In this document: in pieces, positions 11,381-23,294 of the stretch
Numbering within the stretch: position 1 is the first letter of the stretch
Layout: every line of letters begins with the position of its first letter
Assembly: GCF_922984935.1 (NCBI RefSeq)
Contig: NC_060071.1
Location: 95,552,561-95,616,560, forward strand
Length of the DNA: 64,000 nt
Direction: 5' to 3'
Origin: Meles meles
Lineage: Eukaryota > Chordata > Mammalia > Carnivora > Mustelidae
Notes under the pieces: model-generated
Told to the model about the DNA's origin: nothing
Database searches by the model: none
What the model saw: the letters and a program-made list of their open reading frames with translations, nothing else
Translations under genes and position numbers: made by a program

Positions 11381-13674
11381 TTTTTTTTTTTTTCCCCTTT
11401 TTATTTATTTATTTCTTTTTCAGCGTAACAGTATTCATTCTTTTTGCACAACACCCAGTGCTCCATGCAAAACGTGCCCTCCCCATCACCCACCACGTGT
11501 TCCCCCAACCTCCCACCCCTGACCCTTCAAAACCCTCAGGTTGTTTTTCAGAGTCCATAGTCTCTTATGGTTCGCCTCCCCTCCCCAATGTCCATAGCCC
11601 GCACCCCCTCTCCCAATCCCACCTCCCCCCAGCAACCCCCAGTTTGTTTTGTGAGATTAAGAGTCATTTATGGTTTGTCTCCCTCCCAATCCCATCTTGT
11701 TTCATTTATTCTTCTCCTATCCCCCTAACCCCCCATGTTGCTTCTCCATGTCCTCATATCAGGGAGATCATATGATAGTTGTCTTTCTCCGATTGACTTA
11801 TTTCACTAAGCATGATACGCTCTAGTTCCATCCACGTCGTCGCAAATGGCAAGATTTCATTTCTTTTGATGGCTGCATAGTATTCCATTGTGTATATATA
11901 CCACATCTTCTTGATCCATTCATCTGTTGATGGACATCTAGGTTCTTTCCATAGTCTGGCTATTGTAGACATTGCTGCTATAAACATTCGGGTACACGTG
12001 CCCCTTCGGATCACTATGTTTGTATCTTTAGGGTAAATACCCAGTAGTGCAATTGCTGGGTCATAGGGTAGTTCTATTTTCAACATTTTGAGGAACCTCC
12101 ATGCTGTTTTCCAGAGTGGTTGCACCAGCTTGCATTCCCACCAACAGTGGAGGAGGGTTCCCCTTTCTCCACATCCTCTCCAGCATCTGTCATTTCCTGA
12201 CTTGTTAATTTTAGCCATTCTGATTTGACAAAGTACAGCATCCCTTCCTGATCAAAACTCTTCAAAGTGTAGGGATAGAGGGCACATACCTCAATATTAT
12301 CAAAGCCATCTATGAAAAACCCACCGCAAATATCATTCTCAATGGAGAAAAACTGAAAGCTTTTCCATTAAGGTCAGGAACACGGCAGGGATGTCCATTA
12401 TCACCACTGCTATTCAACATAGTATTAGAAGTCCTAGCCTCAGCAATCAGACAACAAAAAGAAATTAAAGGCATCCAAATTGGTAAAGAAGAAGTCAAAC
12501 TATCACTCTTCGCAGATGATATGATACTATATGTGGAAAACCCAAAAGATTCCACTCCAAAACTGCTAGAACTTGTACAGGAATTCAGTAAAGTGTCAGG
12601 ATATAAAATCAATGCACAGAAATCAGTTGCATTTCTGTACACCAACAACAAGACTGAAGAAAGAGAAATTAAGGAGTCAATCCCATTCACAATTGTACCC
12701 AAAACTATAAGATACCTAGGAATAAACCTAACCAAAGAGACTAAGAATCTATACACAGAAAATTATAAAGTACTCATGAAAGAAATTGAGGAAGACACAA
12801 AAAAATGGAAAAATGTTCCATGCTCCTGGATTGGAAGAATAAATATTGTGAAAATGTCTATGCTACCTAAAGCAATCTACACATTTAATGCAATCCCTAT
12901 CAAAATACCATCCATTTTTTTCAAAGAAATGGAACAAATAATCCTAAAATTTATATGGAACCAGAAAAGACCTCGAATAGCCAAAGGAATATTGAAGAAC
13001 AAAGTCAAAGTTGGTGGCATCACAATTCCGGACTTCAAACTCTATTACAAAGCTGTCATCATCAAGACAGCATGGTACTGGCACAAAAACAGACACATAG
13101 ACCAGTGGAACAGAATAGAGAGCCCAGAAATCGACCCTCAACTCTATGGTCAACTAATCTTCGACAAAGCAGGAAAGAATGTCCAATGGAAAAAAGACAG
13201 CCTCTTCAATAAATGGTGCTGGGAAAATTGGACAGCCACATGCAGAAAAATGAAATTGGACTACTTCCTTACACCACACACGAAAATAGACTCCAAATGG
13301 ATGAAGGACCTCAATGTGAGAAAGGAATCCATCCAAATCCTTGAGGAGAACGCAGGCAGCAACCTCTTCGACCTCAGCCGCAGCAACATCTTCCTAGGAA
13401 CAACGGCAAAGGCAAGGGAAGCAAGGGCGAAAATGAACTATTGGGATTTCATCAAGATCAAAAGCTTTTGCACAGCAAAGGAAACAGTTAACAAAACCAA
13501 AAGACAGCTGACAGAATGGGAGAAGATATTTGCAAACGACATATCAGATAAAGGGCTAGTATCCAAAATCTATAAGGAACTTAGCAAACTCAACACCCAA
13601 AGAACAAACAATCCAATCAAGAAATGGGCAGAGGACATGAACAGACATTTCTGCAAAGAAGACATCCAGATGGC
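11381..13674 (-). mobile_element. Young L1 rearranged by twin priming (5' inversion)
   Basis: The left part (11381-12222) is the complement of an L1 3' UTR and ORF2 end, starting with poly(T). At 12223 orientation switches abruptly and plus-strand ORF2 runs to 13674. A 15-bp TSD taaatattagtagtt flanks the whole (11367-11381 and 13675-13689; one T is shared with the tail), proving a single insertion. About 30 ORF2 codons, those between the QMA and MAKIN blocks, are missing at the inversion junction. Such inversion with loss at the join is the signature of twin priming during target-primed reverse transcription. The sequence is nearly identical to the L1 at 7.5-9.6 kb. Confidence 0.97.
11754..12218 (-). 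pseudogene. L1 ORF2p C-terminal tail (154 codons)
   Basis: The 3' half of the twin-primed L1. It encodes the last part of ORF2p from MAKINKSGND through the cysteine motif CWRGCGERGTLLHCWWEC (about residues 12-29) to the normal stop. The reading frame is intact to the inversion breakpoint at 12222. It differs by one residue or so from the copy whose stop is at 7901. It is a fragment with no start of its own. Confidence 0.9.
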
Positions 13675-13677
13675 TAA
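12223..13677 (+). pseudogene. L1 ORF2p RT-domain fragment (inverted part)
   Basis: The inverted 5' segment of the same L1. The frame is open from the breakpoint, beginning FDKVQHP-like, through RT motifs including RQGCPLSPLLF and the catalytic SLFADDMILY (FADD at about 12508-12519), to IQMA at 13674; the final few codons are flank. The endonuclease domain is absent. The first in-frame ATG downstream of the breakpoint is at 12521, but the real sequence extends upstream of it without a stop. Not functional, because start, endonuclease and C-terminus are separated or lost. Confidence 0.9.
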
Positions 13678-13934
13678 ATATTAGTAGTTGATGCTCATTT
13701 GAATCTCTAGAAACATGTTATATCCAGATTGTATTCTTTTTTTCATAATCTTAAGTATGTCAACCAGTCTGAATTACTTAACATATATTTAGATTTTCTA
13801 GTTTTTTATTTTATCACTGGAGATATGGTCTTAAAAAGGAATTATTTTTTTCTGCTTTCTAATCTGGGACATTCATGTCAGAATTCTCTCTTATACCATT
13901 CTAATTAGTATGGCACTTCCATGTGACTTTTTCT

Positions 13935-14135
13935 TTCTTTCTTTTTTTTTTTTTTAAAGAGTTTATTTATTTATTTGACAGACATACCACAAGTAGGTAG
14001 AGAGACAGGCAAGGGGGAGAGGGAAGCAGGCTCCCTGCTGAGCAGAGAGCACAATGCGGGGCTTGATCCCAGGACCCTGAGATCATGACCGGAGCCGAAG
14101 GCAGGAGCTTAACCCATGAACCACCCAGGTGCCCC
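13935..14135 (-). mobile_element. CAN SINE, antisense
   Basis: Complement of a full-length SINE: poly(T), GAGTTTATTTATTTATTTGACAG, G/A-rich middle, and the complement of the GGGGCACCTGGGTGG head at the right end. An imperfect TSD, about 15 bp (tccatgtgacttttt / tccacgtcacttttt), flanks it. Confidence 0.95.
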
Positions 14136-14605
14136 TCCACGTCACTTTTTCATTTGATCTTACCAAGTATGTTAGTTGCTAACAAAACAGTTACTCATTT
14201 TTCATATTTCATAATTGGGAACAAGCAAGTAAGTCATTCTGGCAGTGACAGTAGAATGAGCTGTGATAGAACATTACCTCAGGTTGTAAGGTACCCAACT
14301 TGTCTAAGGTTTCTTTTAACTCTGAGGTAGTTAGAGACCTTAACAATTTCTATGGGTCTTTATTGATTATTTAAAATATATCCTTCATTTTCCTGTAAAA
14401 TTGTGTTAACACTGCAACACGGAATGGTGGGGAAGACATTACATTTGCTATATTTTGGTTCTTGGCTTTGTGAGGTAGAAGTTATATGACCTATAGTAAA
14501 TCACTTATATGCTATATTTTTTTAACTTTCTCAACTGAAAAAAAAAAAGCGATTCAGTTGCATTATTTCTAATAACTTTTTGTTCTAAATTTCTGTGACT
14601 TTTAA

Positions 14606-14801
14606 AAAAAATTTTATTAATTTATTTGCTTAGAACACACACGAGCAGAGGTAATGGCAGAGGGAGAGGGAGAGAGAATCTCAAGCAGACTCTGGTCTGA
14701 GTGCAGAGTGCAACATGGGTCTGATCTCAGGACCCTGAAATCATGACCTTAGCCAAAATCAAGAGTTAGATGCTAGGCCAATTGAGCCATCCAACTGCCA
14801 C
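14606..14801 (-). mobile_element. Older CAN SINE, antisense
   Basis: A more diverged copy: complement of tail at 14606-14630, a middle reading GAGGGAGAGGGAGAGAGAATC, and the head GGCAGTTGGATGGCTCAAT on the complement. The TSD is imperfect (ctgtgacttttaaa / ctgtgatttttaaa). Confidence 0.85.
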
Positions 14802-15043
14802 TAAAAATCTGTGATTTTTAAATATATTTTACATGGTTGGTCATTTTTAAACCTTTTGAAATATATATTCCCCACATGCCTTCATCTATTTTGAATTAGC
14901 TAAAAAGGAAGCACATGCATGGTCATGCATGCTCACACATATACTGGTATACACACACTATTACACATATGGAAATAAGTAAAACAAGAAAGACACTAAA
15001 CGTATTTTTTTTTAATTTTTAAATTTTTAAAATATTTATTTGA

Positions 15044-16694
15044 CCATTTTGAGTTTATCTTTGTGTACGGTGTAAGAGAATGGTCGAGTTTCATTCTTCT
15101 ACATATAGCTGTCCAGTTTTCCCAGCACCATTTATTGAAGAGACTGTCTTTTTTCCATTGTATATTTTTTCCTGTTTTGTCGAAGATTATTTGACCATAG
15201 AGTTGAGGGTCCATATCTGGGCCCTCCACTCTCTTCCACTGGTCTATGTGTCTGTTTTTATGCCAGTACCACGCTGTCTTGGTGATCACAGCTTTGTAGT
15301 AAAACTTGAAATCAGGTAACGTGATGCCTCCAGTTTTGTTTTTGTTTTTCAACATTCCCTTAGGAATTTGGGGTCTCTTCTGATTCCATACAAATTTTAG
15401 GATTATTTGCTCCAGCTCTTTGAAAAATACCGGTGGAATTTTGATCGGAATGGCATTAAAAGTATAGATTGCTCTAGGCAGTATAGACATTTTAACAATG
15501 TTTATTCTTCCGATCCAAGAGCATGGAACAGTCTGAGACAGGAATCCATCAAAATCCTAGAGGAGAACATAGGCAGTAACTTCTTCGATATCAGCCACAG
15601 CAACTTCTTTCAAGATATGTCTCCAAAGGCCAAGGAAACAAAAGCGAAAATGAACTTTTGGGACTTCATCAAGATCAAAAGCTTCTGCACAGCAAAGGAA
15701 ACAGTCAACAAAACAAAAAGGCAACCCACGGAATGGGAGAAGATATTTGCAAATGACAGTACAGACAAAAGGTTGATATCCAGGATCTATAAAGAACTCC
15801 TCAAACTCAACACACACAAAACAGATAATCATATCAAAAAATGGGCAGAAGATATGAACAGACACTTCTCCAATGAGGACATACAAATGGCTATCAGACA
15901 CATGAAAAAATGCTCATCATCACTAGCCACCAGGGAGATTCAAATTAAAACCTCATTGAGATATCACCTTACACCAGTTAGAATGGCCAAAATTAGCAAG
16001 ACAGGAAACAACGTGTGTTGGAGAGGTTGTGGAGAAAGGGGAACCCTCTTACACTGTTGGTGGGAATGCAAGTTGGTGCAACCACTCTGGAGAACAGTGT
16101 GGAGATTCCTCAAGAAATTAAAAATAGATCTTCCCTATGACCCTGCAATTGCACTGCTGGATATTTACCCCAAAGATACAGATGTAGTAAAAAGAAGGGC
16201 CATCTGTACCCCAATGTTTATAACAGCAATGGCCACAGTCGCCAAACTGTGGAAAGAACCAAGATGCCCTTCAACGGATGAATGGATAAGGAAGATGTGG
16301 TCCATATACACGATGGAGTATTATGCCTCCATCAGGATGAATACCCAACTTTTGTAGCAACATGGACGGGACTGGAAGAGATTATGCTGAGTGAAATAAT
16401 TCAAGCAGAGAGAGAGTCAAGTACTGTATAGTTTCACTTATTTGTGGAGCATTACAAAGAATATGGAGGACATGGGGAGATGGAGAGGAGAAGGGAGTTG
16501 TGCGAAATTGGAAGGGGAGATGAACCATGAGAGACTATGGACTTTGAAAAAGAACCTGAGGGTTTTGAAGGGGCGGGGGGTGGGAGGTTGGGCAACCAGG
16601 TGGAGGATAATAGAGAGGGCAAGTATTGCATGGAGCACTGGGTGTGGTGCAAAACAATGAGTACTGTTACACTGAAAATAAATAAATAAATTAA
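15044..16694 (+). mobile_element. Twin-primed L1 inserted into a SINE tail
   Basis: The right part (about 15532-16694) is plus-strand ORF2 C-terminus, 3' UTR and tail (CTGTTACACTGAAAATAAATAAAT). The left part (15044-15530) is the upstream ORF2 segment in reverse. A 15-bp TSD aaaatatttatttga is at 15029-15043 and 16695-16709 and consists of SINE tail sequence, so this L1 landed in an existing SINE. About 20 bases of ORF2 are missing between the two halves. The family is older than the L1s at 7.5 and 11.4 kb, judging by amino acid differences. Confidence 0.93.
15532..16357 (+). pseudogene. L1 ORF2p C-terminal fragment with shifted end
   Basis: The frame reads RQESIKILEENIGSN through the cysteine motif CWRGCGERGTLLHCWWEC and on to the terminal MWSIYTMEYYASI block, after which a frameshift near 16340 ends it early. 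An ATG at 15407 lies upstream in the same frame, but its first 40 or so codons are antisense L1 sequence across the inversion, so the 316-codon frame is an artefact of the rearrangement. The matching left half, on the complement of 14996-15490, encodes the preceding ORF2 segment (MSILPRAIYTFNAIPIKIP). Confidence 0.85.
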
Positions 16695-16709
16695 AAAATA
16701 TTTATTTGA

Positions 16710-16866
16710 GAGAAGAGGAAGAGAGCATGAGTGGAGGGACAGAGGGAAAGGGGGAAGCAGACTTCCTGCTGAGCAAGGAGCTGTTATGGGGCTGGATCCC
16801 AGGACCCTGAGATCATGTCCTAAACCAAAGGCATATGCTTACCCAACTGAGCCACCCAGGCGCCCC
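16710..16866 (-). mobile_element. Older CAN SINE, antisense, split by an L1
   Basis: Complement of SINE body and head (ends GAGCCACCCAGGCGCCCC). Its T-rich tail lies at about 15005-15043, on the other side of the twin-primed L1, so the two parts belong to one SINE. The possible SINE TSD (ctaaacgtattt / ctaaaaatcatt) is weak. Confidence 0.85.
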
Positions 16867-17006
16867 TAAAAATCATTAATTTTAAATATGCGTAGTTAGA
16901 CATAGGTGAAATTTTCCATATTAACATAGCAGAGAAGGAAAAATGGATCTATGCTGATGAGCATATATTTAGTGATGATGTTTGATTTCTATTAGAATGA
17001 GTTTTG

Positions 17007-17200
17007 GGGGTGCCAGGATGGCTCAGTGGGTTAAGCCGCTGCCTTCGGCTCAGGTCATGATCTGAGGGTCCTGGGATTGAGTCCTGCATCGGGCTCTCTG
17101 CTAAGCAGGGGGCATGCTTCCCCCTCTCTCTCTCTCTGCCTGCCTCTCTGCCTACTTGTGGTCTCTCTCTGTCAAATAAAATCTTTATTAAAAAAAAAAA
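17007..17200 (+). mobile_element. CAN SINE
   Basis: Full-length copy with a mutated head (GGGTGCCAGGATGGCTCAG), intact A box, CT-rich middle and tail CAAATAAAATCTTTATTAAAAAA. TSD agaatgagttttgg / agaatgacttttgg at 16996-17009 and 17201-17214; the last bases overlap the SINE's G run. Confidence 0.93.
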
Positions 17201-17336
17201 AGAATGACTTTTGGTTTAGTTATCTTGGAAATTAAAGAATTTATTTTTAAATTGTGTTTTGATTGTCTATTGATGTGTAATAAATGCAGCAAAATGAATG
17301 ACTTAACCTTATTATTATTATTTTTTTTCATATCCT

Positions 17337-18251
17337 TGTGGGTTAACTGGTACAAAGTTCAGGAGTCCTCAACACCACTCTTACTTTTGACATCAACTCC
17401 AAGTTCAGGGGTCTCCAAGATCCATCTCAATTCTGATAGTAACTACATCAGCAGTGGTATCCAAGATGAGCCACAGGTTCAGTAATTCATTGGAAGGACC
17501 ATTCAAACTCAGTTAAAATGTTATTCTCACAATTATGGTTTATTATAGCGAAAGGATAGAGATTAAAGTCAGCCAAGGGAAGTAACACATAAGACAAGGT
17601 GTAGGAGACCTCAAGCACAGAGTTTTCCATTGTGCTTTCCCATTGGAGCCATAGATGTAGTCCCTAATTTTCTGGCAACATTGTGTGACAATATGCATGG
17701 AGCACTTATGACCACGAAAGCCTCCTGAACCTTGGTATGTAGAGTTTTCACAGAGAAGTGGTTGTGTGGATATGACTGACCACCAGCATGGATAACCCTA
17801 GCCTCCCTTACAGAAGTTCTTCTGGTACCCCATGGCCAGCATGGCCCCCATCATAAATCATGCTGTTAACGTGGACGATCTAGCATGGCCAAAGGCCCCC
17901 AAGAAAACAAAGATACTATTATCAGGCAGGGGGTGTCAAAGGTTTAGAGTTACCTCCCAGGAGTCAGGGTAAAGACAAAGCCTTTCTTGAGTAAGATTAA
18001 TCCTTTACTGTATAACTAGGCTCAAATTTAATAATGTTTTTTGCTCCATATGGTGTCAATTTAGGTTATGTTTTTTGCTCCATATGGTGTCAGTTCAGGT
18101 TATTTATGTAGGTAAATTTAGCTGAGAGATTGACTGGGGCTGGAACATTTAAGATGACTTTATTATTTTCTCTAGATCCTCTTCTGGGGATACCTATAAA
18201 TGCTGGGGTCCAGCTGGAACACTGAAGCAGAGTAATCAGAATTCCTACACA
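17337..18251 (-). mobile_element. Degenerate solitary ERVL-type LTR (MER21/MLT2-like)
   Basis: A non-coding block whose antisense text resembles ancient mammalian ERVL LTRs: 'gagccacaggttcagtaattc', 'tatggtttattatagcgaaagg', and a right end that reads, on the complement, TGTGTAGGAATTCTGATTACT, consistent with a 5' TG. No gag/pol-like frame or second LTR is present, so it is solitary. No TSD was recognised and the left end is uncertain. Family naming is from memory of related repeats. Confidence 0.45.
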
Positions 18252-18609
18252 CTGGTATGAGGCTCTAAGAGGGTGAAATCTACCCTGAAAGTTTTCTTTA
18301 GATACACATAGATTGAGAAGTCTAAGAAAATCACTTCTGTCACTTCCTATTGGAAAGAGTATGTCACAAAACCAGTCAAGATTAAAAGATGAGGAAACAG
18401 CCTCTACCTCTTGATGGGAAGATAGGCATTGCTCAGACAGGATGGGAGAGATTGTTAGCCATATTTACTTACAGGTAATTTTCTTCCAACAGTATGTTTA
18501 AAAGATAGTAATAAATGAATTGAATATAAGTTTTTATACTATGTCATGTCCTTTATCATGGGACCCAATTATATAATGGAGGGAAATAACAGAAATTTTT
18601 ACAATTGTT

Positions 18610-20130
18610 TTTTCTTTTAGATTTTATCTAAAATCTAACGTGAAACCGTGCAATATTAGTCTTCCTCTAACTTCCTTTAACTTACTTGCTCTAACTTACA
18701 TTATTCAAACTTACTTTGAATAATGTCGTCTGTGTTCACTGTTCATCAATATTGTTGCAAATGGAAATATTGCTTTTTTAAATGTCTGGATAATATCCAT
18801 ATATGAACATCAAAGAACATTTAGGTTGTTTGTGTATTTTGGCAGTGATGAATAATGTTTCAGTGAACATAGGTGTTCCAATATCTCTTAAAGATATTGA
18901 TTTCATTTCCTCCAGTTATATATGCAGGAATGGGATTACTGGATCATTTGGTAGTTCTATTTTTAATTTCTTGAGGAATGGCCATACTGTTTTATGTAAT
19001 GTCTACAGTTGATACAATAATTTACATTCTCACCAACAGTATACAATGGTTATCTTTTCTTCACATCCTCTCCAACATTTGTTAGCTCATATGTTTTTGA
19101 TAATAGCCATCATAACAGGTGTGAAGTGGTACCTTATTGTGGTTTCGAATTGCATTTCCCTGATGATTAGTGATATTGAACATCTTTGCATGTACCTGCT
19201 GGCCATCTTGTATGTTTTCTTTGGGAAAATGTCTATTCAGGACCTTTGCCAAAAATTTTTTAAAAATTAGATTATTTGCTCTTTTGTTGTTGTTGTTATC
19301 AAGTAGTATGAATATTTATATAAAATTAACCTCTATGAGATATATGGTTTGCAAATATTTCCTCTCATTCCATAGGTTGACTTTTTAATTTATGGAATAT
19401 TTCCATAGTTTAAAAACTCTTTAGTTTAAAAAGATCCCACTTGTTTATTTTAGCTTTTGCTGCCTACCATGCTTTTGGTATCTTATCCAAGAAATCATTG
19501 CCAAGGATATCTCCCTTATGTTTTCATCTAAGAGTTTTATAGTTTCACATCTTACATTTAAGTGTTTGACCCACTTCAAGTTAATCTTTTGTGACTAGTA
19601 TACAATAAAGTTCCAGTTTTCATTCTTTTGCAAGTAAATACCCAACTTTCCCAACATCTTTTACTGAAAAGATTATCTTTTCTTGGTGCCCTGTCAAAAG
19701 TTAGTTGACTGGTGACTGCGGGTTTATGTCTAGGCTAGTCTACATGCCTGTTTTTATCTCAGTACCACACTGTTTTAATTATTATAGCTTTGTATTATAG
19801 CTTGAAATCAAGAGATTTGATGTCTCCCACTTTGTTTTCCTTTTTCAAGATTGTTTTGACTATTTGGGATCTTCTGTATTTTCCTACATTTTTAGTACTT
19901 TTTTTTCTGAGAAAAATGCCACTGGAATTTTGATAGGAATTACATTGAATCTGCAGATCATTTTGGATACTATGGACATTTTTACACTTATTAACAGATT
20001 TGAACACAAAAATAGATAGTATGCAATAATAGTACAGAACTTCAAAACCCCACTTTCTATGATCAAAGTGCAGACAAAAGCCCAACAAAAAAATGATGGA
20101 CTTGAGCAGTACTTTGAACCATATGCACTC
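18610..20130 (-). mobile_element. Ancient L1, mostly antisense, with inverted 5' piece
   Basis: From 18740 to 19990 the complement matches L1 ORF2 C-terminal nucleotide blocks in order, e.g. 'ctcaccaacagtatacaatgg', 'tgtggtttcgaattgcatttccctgatgattag'. From about 19995 to 20130 the text is plus-strand ORF2 from much further upstream ('caataatagtacagaacttcaaaaccccactttc', endonuclease region). This orientation switch suggests an old twin-priming inversion. All frames are broken. Confidence 0.65.
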
Positions 20131-22149
20131 TAAGATTAAAAATTCTTACATCCTTTAAATTTAGCAGTACTTTATGTTAAGGGTAATTGAATGTTTTAAT
20201 CTTGGAGTCAGAAATTTCTACCAATTCTATTTGCATATACATTTAGACGTTGTGTATAATTGTATTCATTCTGTGATGCTCATCTATCAACCTCAGAAAA
20301 GATTCCCGACCATGGGTTTTTAATTAGCTGAGTAGTAGGAGAAGGAAAACCATTATAGTGATTAATGCTTACATTATACAGAATATTACAAAATCAGGTC
20401 AATTCTATTTATTTAATCAAAAGAGTAAATCAGACAATCAGAAATGTTAATGCATTTAGGAAAATGCTTGGGACTTAGTGTTAACTAAGTGAGATTTCTT
20501 CTTAGTGTTTCAATGAATTCATACCTCTGTGTACACATATTTTTTCTTTGCTTCAGTTCTTACAAGATGAATATTTAGTTCAAAATGTACTAACATTTTC
20601 ACAACTTTTGACATATATTACTAAATTACATTTCAAAAATTTTTATGACAAGGTATATTTCATTTCACAAATCCTAAATCATTGTTTATAAAATTCCTTA
20701 AAATTTTGCCAATTGTATAGATAAAATGCTATAGATAAAAATAATGTAAATTTACTTTAATGTGTTTTTATGTCACTAGACTCAGCATAAATGATGTGCA
20801 AATGAATGAATGCATTTGCATTGTGTTTAATTATCTTGCTGAAACATTAATTTTCCCTTCAATCCTGCTGTTATACTAGTTCTGTACTACTATGCATTTT
20901 AGAACATTATTCCCAATGGAAATAGATGAATCTAGTGTAAAAATTACCATTTTTCCATTAAAAATATGTTCAGAAAAATCTGTTGTCATTTCCACATAAA
21001 ATATATATTTTGTTCTTCACACTGACAACTTACATGAGATGTTTTTATTTGACACAGAGTACATTAGTATGTGTCATATAATAAAAGGTGTTGATTTAAT
21101 TACAGAATTGATGTAATATTGTTATATCAATAATGTTATTAATGTTATTGAAGTTCCAACTCAGCTCCTTTAAAATAGGATCCTTAGTCTTACTCAGATT
21201 AGTATGTGTATAATTAGGAATACTTGCATGTCATTTTTAAGCTAAAAAATCTTGTTTAAAAGAATTTGGCTATTATATCACTTTCTCTTATTATTTGTTG
21301 AAAATTGAGATGAGAATATCACTAAATTTTCAAGCCTTAAGAAAATCACTACCTAGGATTCATTTATTTAATTCTAAGTCCTATATTATGTTGTCACTAA
21401 GAAAGTAATTTACACAAATGCTCCAAATCTTATTTTTCTTCTGTAAAATTAGTGTTTTCCCTTAGATATTATCTAAAATTTTCCTGTTCTATTAATTTAT
21501 AATGATATAATTAAGAATAGAAAAAAAATCATAAAGCCACTATCACCAAGAACATAATTTATTATTCTCACTGTCTTCGTGCATTGTCTTAAGCCTTGCA
21601 TGAAGGAGGCAGACATCTGTTTTCATGTTCAGGTATTAAAACAAATAAACAAATTAAAAAATGTAGCAGTTCTTGCCATATAAAAGGAATACAATGAGTT
21701 GTCATGATTTACAGAACTCGAGTTTTTTTCATAGTTTTTCGGAATTTGAACAAATAATTCTTGGAACATATTTGAACTTGGACTTAACTTCCAAATCCAC
21801 ACATGAAGTCTTTTAACTTCTTGTCCCCTACCACTACAATAGTCATCTCTAGGTTTTCTGACTTTAGGGTATTTTAACAAAGTCTTAAGTCAATAATTTT
21901 TTGTTGCTGTTTTTACTTCTACATTCTAAGTATGAATAACAACTTTCTCAGTCTCTGAGTTTTCTCCTCTTACTTCCTTTTCAACATTCTGGGTACACTT
22001 GATTGAGCACTTTTCAATTTTTCAAAGGAACAGGGCTCCTTCTTGTGGAAGGGCTTTCATCTTAAGGTTATTTCCTTTGAAATAACCTTAGAATGATATT
22101 TTACTCTGATTGATCAGATTGATTACTGGTCAGTCATTATAATAGCTCA
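20131..22149. other. Unassigned AT-rich intergenic DNA
   Basis: No gene, young repeat or microsatellite recognised on either strand. Small frames such as the complement of 21629-21880 show no motif. Confidence 0.5.
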
Positions 22150-22945
22150 TATCTAATTACCTTTATCTGATCTCATTTTTTAATATTTTGCTTATTCTAT
22201 CAGCCAATCCCTCATCAAGTTCTGACTCAAATATATCCCAAATCTGTTCACTTCTCACTCTTCTTAACACTATTGACTAATCTACGAGCCTCATTTCTCT
22301 TATGGTCTACTTAATAACCTACTGTTTTGACTGTTCTGTCTGACAAAGAGGATTGTACCTCCTTTTGTAATCAGGTTGTTGTTTGTGTTTAAGAAAATCT
22401 GGTTGTGTTATTTTACTTCCTTAAATCATCTCAGTGGTTTTCCACTGGATTTATAATGCTATTCAAATCCTTTATATGACTCACCTAGCCATACATCATC
22501 TGGCCCCTACCTGCCTTGTGGACTTTTTCTACAAATCTTTCTTTAGTCCATTTAAAGAATCTGACTGTGCCGGGAACACAACGGCATCATTCAGATTCAG
22601 GCGTTGTACCTCTTTTTCTGACTGCTAGTACCACTGTTCCTTCAGATTGTTATATAGCTGTCTTATCCTTGTGATTAGGACTGCTAGTCACATATCACTA
22701 CTTTGAAGTGCCTTACCAGATGGCACTATATATAATACTATCCTCCCACTACCACTCAGACAAGCTCTGTTTCACTTTGTTTTATTTTATTCATGCAATA
22801 AGTTACAACCTATAATTTTACTATTTATTTGTCTTGTTATCATCTGTCTTTCCCTAATGGGACTTTATTTGGCAGAGCCATTGTCTGTTTTCTTATCCCT
22901 ATGCCTTGCCATTTGCATTCATTCAAAAATATTTATTGGCTTCCT
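22150..22945 (+). mobile_element. LINE-2 (L2) 3' region
   Basis: The plus strand follows the known order of the L2 3' end: 'gcatcatctggcccctacctgcctt', a 'ttttattttattc' block, 'tatttgtcttgttatcatctgtctttccctaat', 'ggcagagccattgtctgttttcttatccct', and the terminal AAATATTTATTGG. It is diverged, as expected of a LINE inactive since early mammals. The 64-codon frame at 22434-22628 falls in it and is not a host gene. Confidence 0.65.
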
Positions 22946-23278
22946 GGAAAAATATAGACATTCAGTAATTAATTTTGAAAAAAAAGAATGAATCCCCAAA
23001 TATCTATGATATTTCTATATTCTAAAAAAAAAAGAAGAAAAGAAATACCATCAAATTCCCTTTACTGATAATAGGGCTAATATAATCAAGATTTATAGTA
23101 AATAATTTTATCAAAAAAATGTAGAAACTTTTCATTCTGCCCAGAAGCAGTATGATTCACTTCGATTTTTTAAATTCTTAATTAACCAATCAATTCCTTA
23201 GTCATTAGAGAACTTTAAAATGAATAATGCTTTAGAAAAAAACAGATTATTATAATTTAGGGAAATTCAACTATTAGT
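22946..23278. other. Unassigned stretch
   Basis: AT-rich DNA without a recognisable gene or repeat, apart from a short A-rich run at 23024-23040. Confidence 0.5.
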
Positions 23279-23294
23279 TAAAATACGCTTAGAA

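Noticed and set aside
15407..16357. A 316-codon frame that looks like a novel single-exon gene
   Set aside because: It crosses the inversion junction of a twin-primed L1; the first part is antisense L1 and the rest is ORF2.
22434..22628. 64-codon frame with a plausible peptide
   Set aside because: Lies within an L2 3' end; the sequence is explained by the repeat.
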